Assembly (NCBI GenBank): GCA_018053995.1 | Contig: JAGPKJ010000005.1 | Span: 1 to 55,665, forward strand | Length of the DNA: 55,665 bases | Direction of reading: 5' to 3' | From: Lachnospiraceae bacterium | GTDB lineage: Bacteria > Bacillota > Clostridia > Lachnospirales > Lachnospiraceae | Shown here: in pieces, positions 32,945-42,790 of the stretch | Layout of the letters: every line of letters begins with the position of its first letter | How positions within the stretch are numbered: the stretch's first letter is position 1 | Program-made: the position numbers and the translations under genes | Notes under the pieces: model-generated | The model's database searches: none | What the model saw: only the letters and a program-made list of their open reading frames with translations | What the model was told of the DNA's origin: nothing

Positions 32945-34141
32945 ATGAATATTTTAGTTATAAATTGCGGAAGTTCATCACTGAAGTTTCAGCTTATAGA
33001 TTCAGGATCAGAGAAAGTTCTCGCGAAGGGTCTGTGTGAAAGAATTGGTATAGAAGGAAGCCGTCTTGTATATACACCGGATGGCGGTGACAAGATCATA
33101 ACAGAAACACCTATGCCTGATCATACTAAGGCAGTATCGATGGTACTTTCAGCACTTACTGATCAAAAGACAGGAGTCATAAAGAGCCTTTCTGAAATAG
33201 GGGCAGTCGGACACAGGATAGTACATGGCGGGGAGAAATTCGCCAAAGCAATGATGATCGATGATGATGTCATAGCAGCGATAAAGGACTGCAGCGATCT
33301 TGCACCGCTTCACAATCCGGCTAATCTTATCGGAATCGAAGCGTGCAGAAAACTTATGCCGACAACACCGATGACAGCAGTCTTTGACACGGCATTTCAT
33401 CAGACAATGCCTGAAAAAGCTTATCTGTACGGTCTTCCATACAGCTATTATGAGAAGTACAAGATAAGAAGATACGGTTTTCACGGAACAAGTCATTCGT
33501 ATGTATCAAAGCGCTGCGCAGCAGTACTTGGCAAGCCTTATGAGAGCCTTAAGATCATTGTCTGCCACCTGGGCAATGGTGCGAGCGTTTCAGCTGTAAT
33601 GAATGGAAAATGTGTAGATACTTCGATGGGTCTTACACCGCTTGAGGGGCTTATAATGGGAACCAGAAGCGGAGACATAGATCCTGCGATAATCAGTTTT
33701 GCAGCGAAGAAAGAGAATAAATCAGTCGACGATATAATGACAGTACTCAACAAAGAGTCAGGCGTATATGGAATCTCTGGTGGGCTTTCATCTGATTTCC
33801 GGGATCTGGAAGCAGCATATAATGAAGGCAAACCTGAAGGAATCAGAACATTTAATGCGTATACTTATCGTGTAGCCAAATATATCGGAGCATATACAGC
33901 TGCGATGAATGGTGTAGATGCGATCTGCTTTACGGCAGGAGTCGGTGAAAACAGTCCGCTCGTAAGGAAGATGACTTGCGAATATCTTGGATATCTGGGT
34001 GTAAAGATCAATGACGCGGCAAATAATAAGCGCGGCGAGGAGATCGTTATATCGGAAGACAGTTCACCGGTCAAAGTCCTTACTATTCCGACAAATGAAG
34101 AACTTGCAATAGCAAGAGAAACAGTGGAACTGCTTAAATGA
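32945..34141 (+). CDS. ackA: acetate kinase
   Basis: This enzyme makes acetate and ATP from acetyl phosphate and ADP, completing the Pta-AckA route. It has 398 residues, the usual size. ASKHA-fold motifs are MNILVINCGSSSLKFQL (phosphate 1), GHRIVHGGEKF, FDTAFHQTMP, RYGFHGTSHSYV and the adenosine-site HLGNGASVSA. ATG at 32945 has AGGAG at 32931-32935 (9 bases away); ATG 32936 abuts that RBS and is unlikely. The gene is directly after pta. Confidence 0.97.
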   Translation: MNILVINCGSSSLKFQLIDSGSEKVLAKGLCERIGIEGSRLVYTPDGGDKIITETPMPDHTKAVSMVLSALTDQKTGVIKSLSEIGAVGHRIVHGGEKFAKAMMIDDDVIAAIKDCSDLAPLHNPANLIGIEACRKLMPTTPMTAVFDTAFHQTMPEKAYLYGLPYSYYEKYKIRRYGFHGTSHSYVSKRCAAVLGKPYESLKIIVCHLGNGASVSAVMNGKCVDTSMGLTPLEGLIMGTRSGDIDPAIISFAAKKENKSVDDIMTVLNKESGVYGISGGLSSDFRDLEAAYNEGKPEGIRTFNAYTYRVAKYIGAYTAAMNGVDAICFTAGVGENSPLVRKMTCEYLGYLGVKINDAANNKRGEEIVISEDSSPVKVLTIPTNEELAIARETVELLK

Positions 34142-34196
34142 TCACAGAAATATCAAAGTATCATATGAAGAAGCATAAATGTACAGGAAAAAATTA

Positions 34197-34225
34197 TTGA
34201 CAAAGCACATCCTGATGCATATAAT
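34197..34225 (+). promoter_or_regulatory. consensus sigma-A promoter of rpmF
   Basis: Perfect TTGACA (34197-34202), 17-base spacer, perfect TATAAT (34220-34225). It is the best promoter match in the window, as expected for a ribosomal protein gene. Confidence 0.85.
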
Positions 34226-34307
34226 GATACAAGTGTGGTTAGAGGTAGTAATGGAATAAGCTTATATATTCCATTTGCATAATACGGTCAGTAAGGAGGT
34301 GTCAGTT

Positions 34308-34493
34308 ATGTCAATATGTCCTAAGAACAAATCATCCAGAGGCAGAAGAGATAAGAGAAGAGCCAACTGGAAAATGGATGCGCCTACATTAGTAAAATGC
34401 AGCAAGTGCGGAGCTCTTATGGTTCCCCATCATGTATGCAAAAATTGTGGTACATACAATAAGAAACAGGTCATCGCTACTGACGAGCAGTAA
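34308..34493 (+). CDS. rpmF: 50S ribosomal protein L32
   Basis: L32 has 61 residues and is a zinc-ribbon protein of the large subunit. The start is SICPKNKSSRGRRDKRRANW, and the four cysteines C31-x-x-C34 and C44-x-x-C47 are kept, so this is the Zn-binding (C+) form. ATG at 34308 has AAGGAGGTG upstream; GTG or ATG codons further up would give no normal L32 N-terminus. The usual upstream yceD (DUF177) gene is absent here and is replaced by ackA. It has its own promoter and terminator. Confidence 0.97.
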   Translation: MSICPKNKSSRGRRDKRRANWKMDAPTLVKCSKCGALMVPHHVCKNCGTYNKKQVIATDEQ

Positions 34494-34506
34494 TATTGAT
34501 GATTAC

Positions 34507-34536
34507 AAGGCATCCGCTTAGGCGGGTGCCTTTTTT
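34507..34536 (+). terminator. rpmF terminator
   Basis: AAGGCATCCGC (34507-34517) pairs with GCGGGTGCC (34522-34530), followed by TTTTTT. Confidence 0.9.
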
Positions 34537-34548
34537 CGCGAATAGCGA

Positions 34549-34660
34549 GGAAAGGCTCCATCGTGCTTGCACGAATGGAACTTTGACGAGCATCGCGTAA
34601 GTGAGGAGCATTGCTCCGAACGGGGAGGAGCATTGCTCCGAACGTCGCGATGCTCGTGCA
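34549..34660. repeat. palindrome-rich cruciform element between rpmF and plsX
   Basis: Perfect 11-bp arms CGAGCATCGCG (34587-34597) and CGCGATGCTCG (34646-34656) enclose two identical copies of GAGGAGCATTGCTCCGAACG (34603-34622 and 34625-34644), each with the palindrome GGAGCATTGCTCC. A third hairpin, TCCATCGTGC-TT-GCACGAATGGA, lies at 34557-34579. Its GC content exceeds its surroundings. It resembles the repetitive extragenic palindromes of gut Clostridia. Only this one copy is in the window. Confidence 0.8.
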
Positions 34661-34661
34661 C

Positions 34662-34690
34662 TTGATTTTTGGGACAGCGTTATGTATATT
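34662..34690 (+). promoter_or_regulatory. plsX promoter
   Basis: TTGATT (34662-34667), 17-base spacer, TATATT (34685-34690). It starts six bases after the cruciform element, about 95 bases upstream of plsX. Confidence 0.5.
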
Positions 34691-34786
34691 AAGAGGTGTG
34701 TTTTAGAACCGCGGTGCTTTGCTGAAATGCAGCAATTTGAAGCATCATGATTTTATAGAAAGAAATCAGATTATTATGGAGGCATG

Positions 34787-35824
34787 ATGGCAGAGACGTG
34801 TGTTGTAGCAGTAGATGCGATGGGTGGAGATAATGCCCCGCTGGAGATAGTAAAAGGTTCAGTAGATGCAGTCAATGAGAACAGCAATATCAAGGTCATG
34901 CTCGTTGGACGGAAGAATGATGTAGAGGCTGAACTTTCTAAATATGAATATGATAAAAACCGGATAGAGATAATAGATGCACCGGAAGTGATAGAAACAG
35001 GTGAACCACCGGTCATGGCAGTAATGAAGAAGCGTAATTCGTCGCTTGTAGTAGCAATGAATCTCGTTAAAGATGGAAAATGTGATGGGCTTGTATCTGC
35101 TGGCAGCAGCGGAGCTACTCTTGTCGGAGGACAGGTGATCGTTGGCAGGCTAAAAGGAGTTGAGAGACCACCGCTCGCACCTCTTATGCCTACAGAGAAA
35201 GGCTGCGTACTGCTCATTGACTGTGGAGCAAATGTAGATGCCAGATCAAGCAATCTTGTTCAATTTGCCAAAATGGGATCGATCTACATGGAAAATGTAG
35301 TAGGTATAGAAAAGCCGAGGGTAGCACTCGTTAATATCGGTGCGGAAGAAGAAAAGGGGAATGCGCTTGTAAAGGAGACATATCCGCTTCTCAAGAACTG
35401 TCCTGACATTAACTTTATAGGAAATATTGAGGCACGTGATATTATATCGGGTGATGCTGATGTCATAGTATGCGAGGCATTTGTCGGAAATATCATCTTG
35501 AAAATGTACGAAGGAGTTGCATCAACACTTCAGAAGATCATCAAACAGGGAATAATGGCTAATCCGATAAGTATGATCGGAGGACTGATGATAAATTCGT
35601 CGGTCAAGAAAGCATTAAAGCCATTCCATATAGAAAAATATGGTGGAGCGCCACTACTGGGATGCAAGGGGCTTGTCGTAAAGACGCATGGCAATGCCAA
35701 GGCTATAGAGGTAAAAAATTCTATCCTTCAGTGTGAAAAGTTCAAAGCGATGGGGATTAATGATAAGATCGTAGAAATGCTCTCATCGCAGGATGAGGTA
35801 TCTGATAACAGCAGCGAAAAATAA
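34787..35824 (+). CDS. plsX: phosphate acyltransferase PlsX
   Basis: PlsX makes acyl phosphate from acyl-ACP for phospholipid synthesis. It has about 345 residues. Motifs are VVAVDAMGGDNAP at the N-terminus, LVSAGSSGATLVGG, LLIDCGANVD and the C-terminal GCKGLVVKTHGNA. ATG at 34787 is preferred over ATG 34784 because GGAGG at 34778-34782 would otherwise be one base away. It leads the conserved plsX-acpP-rnc-smc-ftsY block. The FapR operator found in Bacillus is not seen here. Confidence 0.96.
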   Translation: MAETCVVAVDAMGGDNAPLEIVKGSVDAVNENSNIKVMLVGRKNDVEAELSKYEYDKNRIEIIDAPEVIETGEPPVMAVMKKRNSSLVVAMNLVKDGKCDGLVSAGSSGATLVGGQVIVGRLKGVERPPLAPLMPTEKGCVLLIDCGANVDARSSNLVQFAKMGSIYMENVVGIEKPRVALVNIGAEEEKGNALVKETYPLLKNCPDINFIGNIEARDIISGDADVIVCEAFVGNIILKMYEGVASTLQKIIKQGIMANPISMIGGLMINSSVKKALKPFHIEKYGGAPLLGCKGLVVKTHGNAKAIEVKNSILQCEKFKAMGINDKIVEMLSSQDEVSDNSSEK

Positions 35825-35844
35825 AAAAATGAAAGGCAGAAAAA

Positions 35845-36078
35845 ATGGAACTTGAAAAAGTAAAAAAGATAATCGCAGGAGTACTTAATGTAGATCCTAA
35901 TGAAATAACAGAAGAGACAACATTTGTAGATGATCTTGGCGCTGATTCACTCGACCTTTTTCAGGTAATGATGGGCATCGAAGAAGAATTCGATATAGAT
36001 GTCGATCCTGAAAAGGTAGAGAAGATAGCAACAGTAGGAGAAGCTGTTGAACTCATTAGAAACGCTACTAATCAGTAA
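35845..36078 (+). CDS. acpP: acyl carrier protein
   Basis: This is the 77-residue acidic carrier of growing fatty acids. The phosphopantetheine attachment serine is S35 in LGADSLDL. The four-helix pattern and ending (KIATVGEAVELI) are standard. ATG at 35845 follows GAAAGGCAG. It lies 20 bases after plsX and is followed by a terminator, so read-through to rnc is likely only partial. Confidence 0.97.
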   Translation: MELEKVKKIIAGVLNVDPNEITEETTFVDDLGADSLDLFQVMMGIEEEFDIDVDPEKVEKIATVGEAVELIRNATNQ

Positions 36079-36088
36079 ATCATAAGGA

Positions 36089-36116
36089 GAGCCTTTCTTT
36101 TTGAAAGGCTCTTTTT
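36089..36116 (+). terminator. terminator after acpP
   Basis: A perfect 9-bp stem, GAGCCTTTC (36089-36097) with GAAAGGCTC (36103-36111), followed by TTTTT. It separates plsX-acpP from rnc-smc-ftsY. Confidence 0.9.
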
Positions 36117-36133
36117 GTCTGGGAGGCTAAGTT

Positions 36134-36823
36134 TTGTTTAATTCGGATCTGGATAAACTGGAAGATAGTATAGGATATCATTTTGAACAGAGGGATCTGC
36201 TCGTTCGCGCACTGACCCATAGTTCATATGCAAATGAACTCAAATTGAATTATGATGGTGATTATGAGCGTATGGAATTTCTGGGCGATGCTGTACTTGA
36301 ACTTGTATCAAGTGATTTTCTTTACAAAAAATATCCGGATAAACCAGAGGGAGAGCTTTCAAGACAGAGGGCATCAATGGTGTGTGAACCGGCGCTTGCG
36401 TATTGTGCAAGAGAGTTTGGGCTTGAGCAGTATATAAGACTTGGACGCGGCGAGGATTCTACAGGCGGAAGAAACAGGGATTCTATCACATCTGACGTTC
36501 TTGAGGCAGTGATCGGCGGGATATACCTTGACAGCGGATTTGATGACGCAAAGGATTTTGTCTGCAGAGCTGTTATGAATGATCTTGAGGATAAGAGAAT
36601 CTTCTATGATTCAAAAACGATGCTTCAGGAGATAGTTCAGCAAAAAGATGAGAGCGATGTCCATTATGAGATAATAGATGAATCCGGACCTGATCATGAC
36701 AAGAGCTTTACGGCACAGGTCGTGATCAACGGATTAAAATGTTCAACCGGAACTGGACACAACAAGAAGGCTGCTGAACAAAAAGCCGCCTATAATGAAC
36801 TGATAAAGATGAAACAGGATTGA
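36134..36823 (+). CDS. rnc: ribonuclease III
   Basis: RNase III cleaves double-stranded RNA, processing rRNA precursors and antisense-paired mRNAs. It has 229 residues. The catalytic domain has the signature ERMEFLGDAVLELV and the second acidic site DVLEAVIGGIYLDSG. The C-terminal double-stranded-RNA-binding domain (about 155-226) ends GTGHNKKAAEQKAAYNEL. The TTG start at 36134 has GGGAGG 7 bases upstream. It ends 7 bases before smc. It would be the enzyme expected to cut the toxin-antisense duplex at 10.1 kb (inference). Confidence 0.97.
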   Translation: MFNSDLDKLEDSIGYHFEQRDLLVRALTHSSYANELKLNYDGDYERMEFLGDAVLELVSSDFLYKKYPDKPEGELSRQRASMVCEPALAYCAREFGLEQYIRLGRGEDSTGGRNRDSITSDVLEAVIGGIYLDSGFDDAKDFVCRAVMNDLEDKRIFYDSKTMLQEIVQQKDESDVHYEIIDESGPDHDKSFTAQVVINGLKCSTGTGHNKKAAEQKAAYNELIKMKQD

Positions 36824-36830
36824 GGGAATA

Positions 36831-39800
36831 ATGTATCTAAAGAGTATCGAAATTCAGGGATTCAAGTCATTTGCAAATAAGATCGTTCTTCAGTTTCATC
36901 AGGGGATAACAGGTATAGTAGGTCCTAATGGAAGCGGTAAGAGCAATGTTTCCGATGCAGTAAGATGGGTGCTCGGGGAGCAGAGAGTCAAGCAGCTTCG
37001 CGGGGAGTCTATGCAGGATGTCATATTTGCCGGGACAGAGACGCGTAAGCCAATGGGCTTTGCATATGTGGCAATCTGTCTTGATAATTCAGATCATAAG
37101 TTATCGGTCGATTACGATGAGGTAACTGTATCAAGACGTCTGTACAGATCGGGCGAAAGTGAGTATATGATCAACGGTACGATATGCCGCCTTAAGGATA
37201 TAAGTGAACTCTTTTATGATACAGGTGTCGGCAAGGAAGGTTATTCGATCATAGGACAGGGTCAGATAGACAAGATCCTCAGCGGCCGTCCTGAAGAACG
37301 TCGTGAGCTTTTTGATGAAGCGGCAGGAATCGTAAAATTCAAGGTAAGAAAAGAGACTGCTGAAAAAAAACTTGAGACAGAAAAGCAGAATCTTACCCGC
37401 GTAAATGACATACTCACGGAACTCGAAAAGCAGGTAGGACCGCTTGAAAAACAAGCTGAAAAAGCCAAAGACTATCTCAATAAAAGAGAAGAACTTAAAA
37501 AGTACGATGTGAATGCTTTTCTTGTCGAAAGCGCCAGATCAAGGGCACAGCTTGAAGAGATTGAAAAAAATTACGATATAACGAATGATCAGCTTAACCG
37601 TACAAGGGATGAGTTTGACAATATCAAGGCTGCATTTGATCTTATTCAGGAAAAGATCGATACGGCAGAAGCGGATATCGAAAAAGACAGGAATTCGCTT
37701 GCTGATAACGGAGTGACTGTAAGCAAACTTGAAGGAGAGATCAATGTTCTTAAGGAGCAGATCAATTCTGCACAGGGTAATGAATCTCATCTGAAAGAAC
37801 GTGTTAGCAGTATAACAGCTGAGATAGATGCAAGAAAAGATCAGCTCAAACAGGCTACTGAAAGTAAAGAAAAAGCGGCTGATGAACTTCAAAAACTCTC
37901 GAATGACAGTATGACCGCGCATGACGATCTTGAAAAGATCCAGAATGATATTGCAGATATCAATAAAAAGGTCGAGGAATATAAAAACAATATAATAGAA
38001 ACTCTGAACAACAGAGCGACGATCAAATCAAAGATCGGACGCTTTGATACTATGCTTGAACAGATAAATATAAGCAAGGCAGAGCTTAGCGCAAGAGTTC
38101 TTAAGGCCAGATCGGATGAAGCAGAACAGGCAGAGAGCATCACGAAGATGCAGGCCAGATTCGATACGATAACAAAGGATATTGAGGTTATAAGTGCAGA
38201 GATAAAAGAACAGGATGCACAACTTGTCGGAATCAGAGAGAAACTGGTATCAAAGGATCAGGAGCTTCAGAAAGATCAGCTTGAATATCATCAGGAGAGA
38301 TCGAAGCTGGAGGCTCTTTCAAATCTGACTGAGAGATATGAAGGTTATGGCGGCGCCGTAAAAGCGGTTATGGAGCAGAAAGAATCAGTATCCGGAATCA
38401 TCGGAGTTGTAGCTGATATTATCAAGGTCGAGAAAAAATATGAGACCGCTATCGAGACTGCGCTTGGTGGAAATATTCAGAATGTTGTAACAGATGATGA
38501 AGATACCGCAAAGCATCTGATCGCGTATCTTAAGCAGAATAGAGCGGGAAAAGTGACATTTCTGCCGCTTACGGGGATTAAGCACCCTCAGGAATTTGGA
38601 ACGCCTGCAGCTGAGAAAGAGAAAGGCGTCATCGGAATGGCCGACGAGATCGTCGGGACTGATGAAAAATACAGAAATGTCGCAAAGGCTATGCTTGGCA
38701 GGATAATGGTAGTCGATACCGTTGATAATGCGCTTTTGATCGCGAGAAAATATAAGTACAGCATCAGGATGGTAACACTTGAAGGTGAACTTCTTATCCC
38801 CGGCGGTGCTATAGCAGGTGGTGCGTTCAAGAACAACAGTAATCTTCTCGGAAGACGCAGGGAGATCGAGGAACTTCGTAAAAAGACAGAAGAGCTCAAA
38901 AAGACATGCGATGATATCGAAAAGGAAATCGAAGATATAAAGAAAGACCGTAATAGCAGGCGTCTTGAACTTGAGCAGAAGAAGTCTGATCTTCAGAGCA
39001 GGCTTATTGAACAGAATACGGCAAGACTTGGTGTTGAGCAGGCTAAAGAAAAGCAGTCAGAAACACAGGAAGGCTTTGGAAATCTTAAGTCCGAACAGGA
39101 TGAGATAGATATTAAGACTGCGGATATCAAGACGCAGAAGAGCGAGATACTGAATGAACTGAAGGATTCAGAAGACCTTGAAAAAGAGATAAATGAAAAG
39201 ATCGAATTGCTGCAGAAAGACCTTGAGGAAAAGCATAAAGATGAAAGTGATGCATCTGCACGCGTTACCGAAACAGAACTAGAGGTTGGAAAGAAACGGC
39301 AGAGTGCGGAATTCGAGCAGCAGAACCTTGATCGTATAACTGAAGAAGTCGGCAGATACAAGAGAGACCTTGATGAGGTCAATGAAAGCCTCTCTTCAAA
39401 CGGAAATGATGCAGAATCAAAAAAAGAAGCGATAAAGCAGCTTGAGGCTACAATAGAGGCGGCAGGTACGGACAAGACAGACACACAAAAACGTCTTGCC
39501 GAGGAGACTGCGCACAGGGATGAACTGCAGGCACAGCAGAAGTCATCTGTAGGTGAAAGAGAAAAGCTATCCGAACAGGTTGCCAGTCTTGACAAGGAAG
39601 CATACAGACTTGGCGCGCAGAAAGATAAACTGACATCCGGAATGGAAAGTCAGATCAATTACATGTGGGATGAGTATGAGATCACACTCACGGATGCTTC
39701 ATCGATGCGGGATGAGGAAATGACAGATCTTGCGTCAATGAAAAAGAATATCAGTTCGTTACGAGATCAGATCAAAAAACTTGGCGACGTTAATGTCAAC

Positions 39801-40391
39801 GCAATCGAGGAATTCAAAGATGTTTCGGGCAGGTACACATTCCTGAAGAAACAGCATGACGATATCGTTGAATCCGAAAAGACACTTGATGAGATCATAA
39901 CAGAACTTGACAGCGCTATGAGAAAACAGTTCGCTGAAAAGTTTGAACAGATCAATAAAGAGTTTGACAAGGTATTTAAGGAGATGTTCGGAGGCGGAAA
40001 AGGTACTCTCGATCTTGCAGAAGGAGAGGATATACTTGAAGCAGGAATTCAGATCAATGCGCAGCCGCCGGGAAAGAAACTTATCAATATGATGCAGATG
40101 TCGGGCGGAGAAAAAGCACTTACTGCTATAGCCCTTTTATTTGCCATACAGAACCTTAGACCTTCGCCATTCTGCCTGCTTGATGAGATCGAAGCGGCAC
40201 TTGATGAGAACAATGTTGGAAGGTTTGCAAAGTACCTGCACAAGCTTACAAAGAATACTCAGTTCATTGTAATTACACATAGGCGTGGTACAATGGAGAA
40301 CATGGATCGCCTTTACGGTATCACTATGCAGGAAAAGGGTGTATCCACGCTCGTCAGCGTAAACCTTGTAGACAAAGAGCTGGATGCATAA
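36831..40391 (+). CDS. smc: chromosome segregation ATPase SMC
   Basis: SMC is the core of bacterial condensin. It has 1186 residues, normal for Firmicutes. Walker A is GPNGSGKSN (32-40). Coiled coils of about 300 residues flank a hinge near 505-650 (VADIIKVEKKYETAIETALG). The signature MSGGEKALTAIALL begins at about 1089, and Walker B DE is at 1118-1119 (CLLDEIEAALDENN). ATG at 36831 follows GAGGGAA. ftsY follows 78 bases later. An 11-base string, TGCATAAGGTA, spanning the stop codon is repeated 63 bases downstream (40448). Confidence 0.98.
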   Translation: MYLKSIEIQGFKSFANKIVLQFHQGITGIVGPNGSGKSNVSDAVRWVLGEQRVKQLRGESMQDVIFAGTETRKPMGFAYVAICLDNSDHKLSVDYDEVTVSRRLYRSGESEYMINGTICRLKDISELFYDTGVGKEGYSIIGQGQIDKILSGRPEERRELFDEAAGIVKFKVRKETAEKKLETEKQNLTRVNDILTELEKQVGPLEKQAEKAKDYLNKREELKKYDVNAFLVESARSRAQLEEIEKNYDITNDQLNRTRDEFDNIKAAFDLIQEKIDTAEADIEKDRNSLADNGVTVSKLEGEINVLKEQINSAQGNESHLKERVSSITAEIDARKDQLKQATESKEKAADELQKLSNDSMTAHDDLEKIQNDIADINKKVEEYKNNIIETLNNRATIKSKIGRFDTMLEQINISKAELSARVLKARSDEAEQAESITKMQARFDTITKDIEVISAEIKEQDAQLVGIREKLVSKDQELQKDQLEYHQERSKLEALSNLTERYEGYGGAVKAVMEQKESVSGIIGVVADIIKVEKKYETAIETALGGNIQNVVTDDEDTAKHLIAYLKQNRAGKVTFLPLTGIKHPQEFGTPAAEKEKGVIGMADEIVGTDEKYRNVAKAMLGRIMVVDTVDNALLIARKYKYSIRMVTLEGELLIPGGAIAGGAFKNNSNLLGRRREIEELRKKTEELKKTCDDIEKEIEDIKKDRNSRRLELEQKKSDLQSRLIEQNTARLGVEQAKEKQSETQEGFGNLKSEQDEIDIKTADIKTQKSEILNELKDSEDLEKEINEKIELLQKDLEEKHKDESDASARVTETELEVGKKRQSAEFEQQNLDRITEEVGRYKRDLDEVNESLSSNGNDAESKKEAIKQLEATIEAAGTDKTDTQKRLAEETAHRDELQAQQKSSVGEREKLSEQVASLDKEAYRLGAQKDKLTSGMESQINYMWDEYEITLTDASSMRDEEMTDLASMKKNISSLRDQIKKLGDVNVNAIEEFKDVSGRYTFLKKQHDDIVESEKTLDEIITELDSAMRKQFAEKFEQINKEFDKVFKEMFGGGKGTLDLAEGEDILEAGIQINAQPPGKKLINMMQMSGGEKALTAIALLFAIQNLRPSPFCLLDEIEAALDENNVGRFAKYLHKLTKNTQFIVITHRRGTMENMDRLYGITMQEKGVSTLVSVNLVDKELDA

Positions 40392-40458
40392 GGTAAGAAT
40401 CTCTGGTACATCAGGCGGAAGCTTAATGTGTAAGACAAGGATGTCAGTGCATAAGGTA
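40385..40458. repeat. 11-bp repeat spanning the smc stop codon
   Basis: TGCATAAGGTA occurs at 40385-40395, including the TAA stop, and at 40448-40458. It is short, so chance is possible. I list it because five other genes here show the same placement. Confidence 0.5.
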
Positions 40459-40469
40459 TAGGTATATGA

Positions 40470-41438
40470 ATGGAAGATAATACGGAAAATAAAAAGAAAG
40501 GCTTGTTCGAACGGCTTAGAGAAGGTCTTAGCAAAACGAGAAAGAACTTTGCGAGCAGCCTTGGAAGTGTATTTGGCGGGAAAGCCATCAATGATGAATT
40601 TTACGACAGTCTTGAGGAAACGCTCATTATGGGCGATCTTGGAGTTGAGACGACAGAGAAGATACTTGATCAGCTAAAGACGCAGGTACGCGAAGAACAC
40701 GTAAAGGAACCTGCCGAATGCAGACAGCTTCTGATAGATGATATCAGAGATCAGATGCAGGTCGGAGAGACCGCATATGCATTTGAAAATGAAAGATCGG
40801 TAGTCTTCATTATAGGTGTCAATGGCGTTGGAAAGACTACATTTGCCGGAAAACTTGCCGGAAAACTAAAGAATAACGGCAGAAGTGTGATACTTGCGGC
40901 AGCAGATACATTCAGGGCAGCAGCGACTGAGCAGCTTAGCGTATGGGCAGACCGCGCAGGCGTGCCGATCATATCAGGAGCAGAAGGCGCTGATCCATCA
41001 AGCGTTCTGTTTGATGCAGTAAATGCGGCGAAGGCAAGAAATGCTGATGTTCTTATCGTTGATACAGCCGGAAGACTTCAGAACAAAAAGAACCTTATGG
41101 ATGAGCTCGGGAAGATGAACCGCATCATAGACAGAGAGATGCCGGAGATACACCGCGAGAATCTTATCGTACTCGATGCTTCGACAGGGCAGAATGCACT
41201 TGAGCAGGCGAAACAGTTTGGGTCGGTCACAGACCTTACGGGTATCGTTATTACTAAGATGGATGGCACTGCCAAAGGCGGCATCGCTGTAGCGATAGAA
41301 TCCGAACTTGAGATTCCGGTAAAATATATCGGAGTCGGAGAAACAATAGATGATCTTCAGAAATTTGATCCTGATAGTTTTGTAAGTGCCTTATTTGACA
41401 CTGAGGATATAGATACAGAAACAGAAGTACAGGTATAA
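40470..41438 (+). CDS. ftsY: signal recognition particle receptor FtsY
   Basis: FtsY is the membrane-side GTPase that receives SRP-ribosome complexes. It has 322 residues and lacks the long acidic A domain of E. coli FtsY, as usual in Firmicutes. The basic N-terminal helix and N domain (1-110) are followed by the G domain with [41 protein letters not shown] and [13 protein letters not shown] at 40470 has only a weak RBS (GGTAT), so coupling to smc may matter. The partner Ffh gene lies 4 kb downstream. Confidence 0.97.
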   Translation: MEDNTENKKKGLFERLREGLSKTRKNFASSLGSVFGGKAINDEFYDSLEETLIMGDLGVETTEKILDQLKTQVREEHVKEPAECRQLLIDDIRDQMQVGETAYAFENERSVVFIIGVNGVGKTTFAGKLAGKLKNNGRSVILAAADTFRAAATEQLSVWADRAGVPIISGAEGADPSSVLFDAVNAAKARNADVLIVDTAGRLQNKKNLMDELGKMNRIIDREMPEIHRENLIVLDASTGQNALEQAKQFGSVTDLTGIVITKMDGTAKGGIAVAIESELEIPVKYIGVGETIDDLQKFDPDSFVSALFDTEDIDTETEVQV

Positions 41439-41518
41439 ATGTGTCAGCAGAAGAGCAGGCTGGTCTGGATGCGCAGATGCATCTGAGGAGGCGGCACAGT
41501 GCCGCGGGAAGGAAAGAT

Positions 41519-42751
41519 ATGGCAAAGAATGAAGAGAAGATGCTTACACTTGAGAAGTTCGAGGAAGCATACAACACTGTAAAGAAAGTCACACAGGAGA
41601 CTAAACTTGTGTATAGTGACTATTTCAGTGCTCAGACTGGCAACAGCGTATATCTTAAACCTGAGAATATGCAGCGCACAGGCGCGTACAAGGTTCGTGG
41701 AGCCTATTATAAGATCAGCACACTCAGCGACAGTGAACGTAAAAAGGGACTTATCACTGCTTCAGCAGGAAATCATGCTCAGGGTGTCGCATTTGCTGCA
41801 AAACAGTACGGAGTCAAAGCAGTTATCGTTATGCCTACGACAACTCCGCTGATCAAAGTAAATCGTACAAAAGGATATGGTGCTGAAGTCGTACTTCATG
41901 GAGACGTATATGACGAAGCATGTGAATATGCGTACAAACTTGCAGATGAACAGGGATATACATTTGTTCATCCGTTTGATGATCTTGCAGTAGCTACCGG
42001 TCAGGGAACGATCGCAATGGAGATCGTCAAGGAACTTCCGCTTGTCGATTATATACTTGTACCGATCGGAGGAGGCGGTCTTGCAACGGGTGTCTCTACA
42101 CTTGCAAAGCTCCTCAATCCTAAGATAAAGGTGATCGGAGTTGAACCTGTAGGCGCGGCATGCATGACTGCTTCACTTAAGAATGGCAAGGTTACAACAC
42201 TTCCTACAGTAAATACGATTGCGGATGGTACTGCGGTAAAGACTCCGGGAACAAAGATATTCCCTTATCTGCAGAAAAATCTTGATGAGGTGATAACCGT
42301 AGATGATGAGGAACTTGTAGTTGCATTCCTTGATATGGTCGAAAATCACAAGATGGTAGTTGAAAATTCAGGTCTGCTCACAGTAGCGGCGCTCAAGCAT
42401 CTTGATGTGAAGAATAAGAAGATAGTCTCTATACTGAGTGGTGGAAATATGGATGTTATCACGATGTCGAGTGTGATACAGCAGGGACTTATCCTGAGAG
42501 ATAGAATATTTACAGTTTCAGTTCAGCTTCCTGATAAACCGGGTGAACTTTCAAGAGTTGCCGGTGTTATCGCCAAGGCAAATGGAAATGTTATAAAACT
42601 TGAGCATGATCAGTTTGTTTCGATCAACAGAAATGCAGCAGTTCAGCTTACTATAACGATGGAAGCTTTTGGAACTGATCATAAGAAACAGATAATAAGC
42701 GCACTTAAGGGAGCGGGGTACGACGTGAAGCTTGAAAAGGCGAAAATCTGA
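41519..42751 (+). CDS. ilvA: threonine ammonia-lyase (ACT-domain type)
   Basis: This PLP enzyme deaminates threonine to 2-oxobutyrate and ammonia. From ATG 41519 it has 410 residues. The PLP-binding lysine is K58 in TGAYKVRGAYYK, the phosphate-binding loop is GGGGLATG, and an ACT regulatory domain starts near 328 (VQLPDKPGELSRVAGVIAKA). The single ACT domain and length fit the 'short' allosteric form, so either isoleucine synthesis or threonine catabolism is possible. GGAAGGAAAG precedes this start; a GTG start at 41441 would add 26 residues with no match to the family. It is unusual between ftsY and ffh. Confidence 0.93.
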   Translation: MAKNEEKMLTLEKFEEAYNTVKKVTQETKLVYSDYFSAQTGNSVYLKPENMQRTGAYKVRGAYYKISTLSDSERKKGLITASAGNHAQGVAFAAKQYGVKAVIVMPTTTPLIKVNRTKGYGAEVVLHGDVYDEACEYAYKLADEQGYTFVHPFDDLAVATGQGTIAMEIVKELPLVDYILVPIGGGGLATGVSTLAKLLNPKIKVIGVEPVGAACMTASLKNGKVTTLPTVNTIADGTAVKTPGTKIFPYLQKNLDEVITVDDEELVVAFLDMVENHKMVVENSGLLTVAALKHLDVKNKKIVSILSGGNMDVITMSSVIQQGLILRDRIFTVSVQLPDKPGELSRVAGVIAKANGNVIKLEHDQFVSINRNAAVQLTITMEAFGTDHKKQIISALKGAGYDVKLEKAKI

Positions 42752-42790
42752 CAGACTTCCCCCGAGGTACAGAAAGATGAGGATAAAGAC

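Noticed and set aside
38993..39595. 200-residue Ser/Cys-rich minus-strand ORF opposite smc
   Set aside because: It is an antisense shadow of coiled-coil Glu/Lys codons; no start signal or domain.
41441..41518. Upstream GTG start for ilvA
   Set aside because: The 26 extra residues do not fit the family, and ATG 41519 has GGAAGG just upstream.
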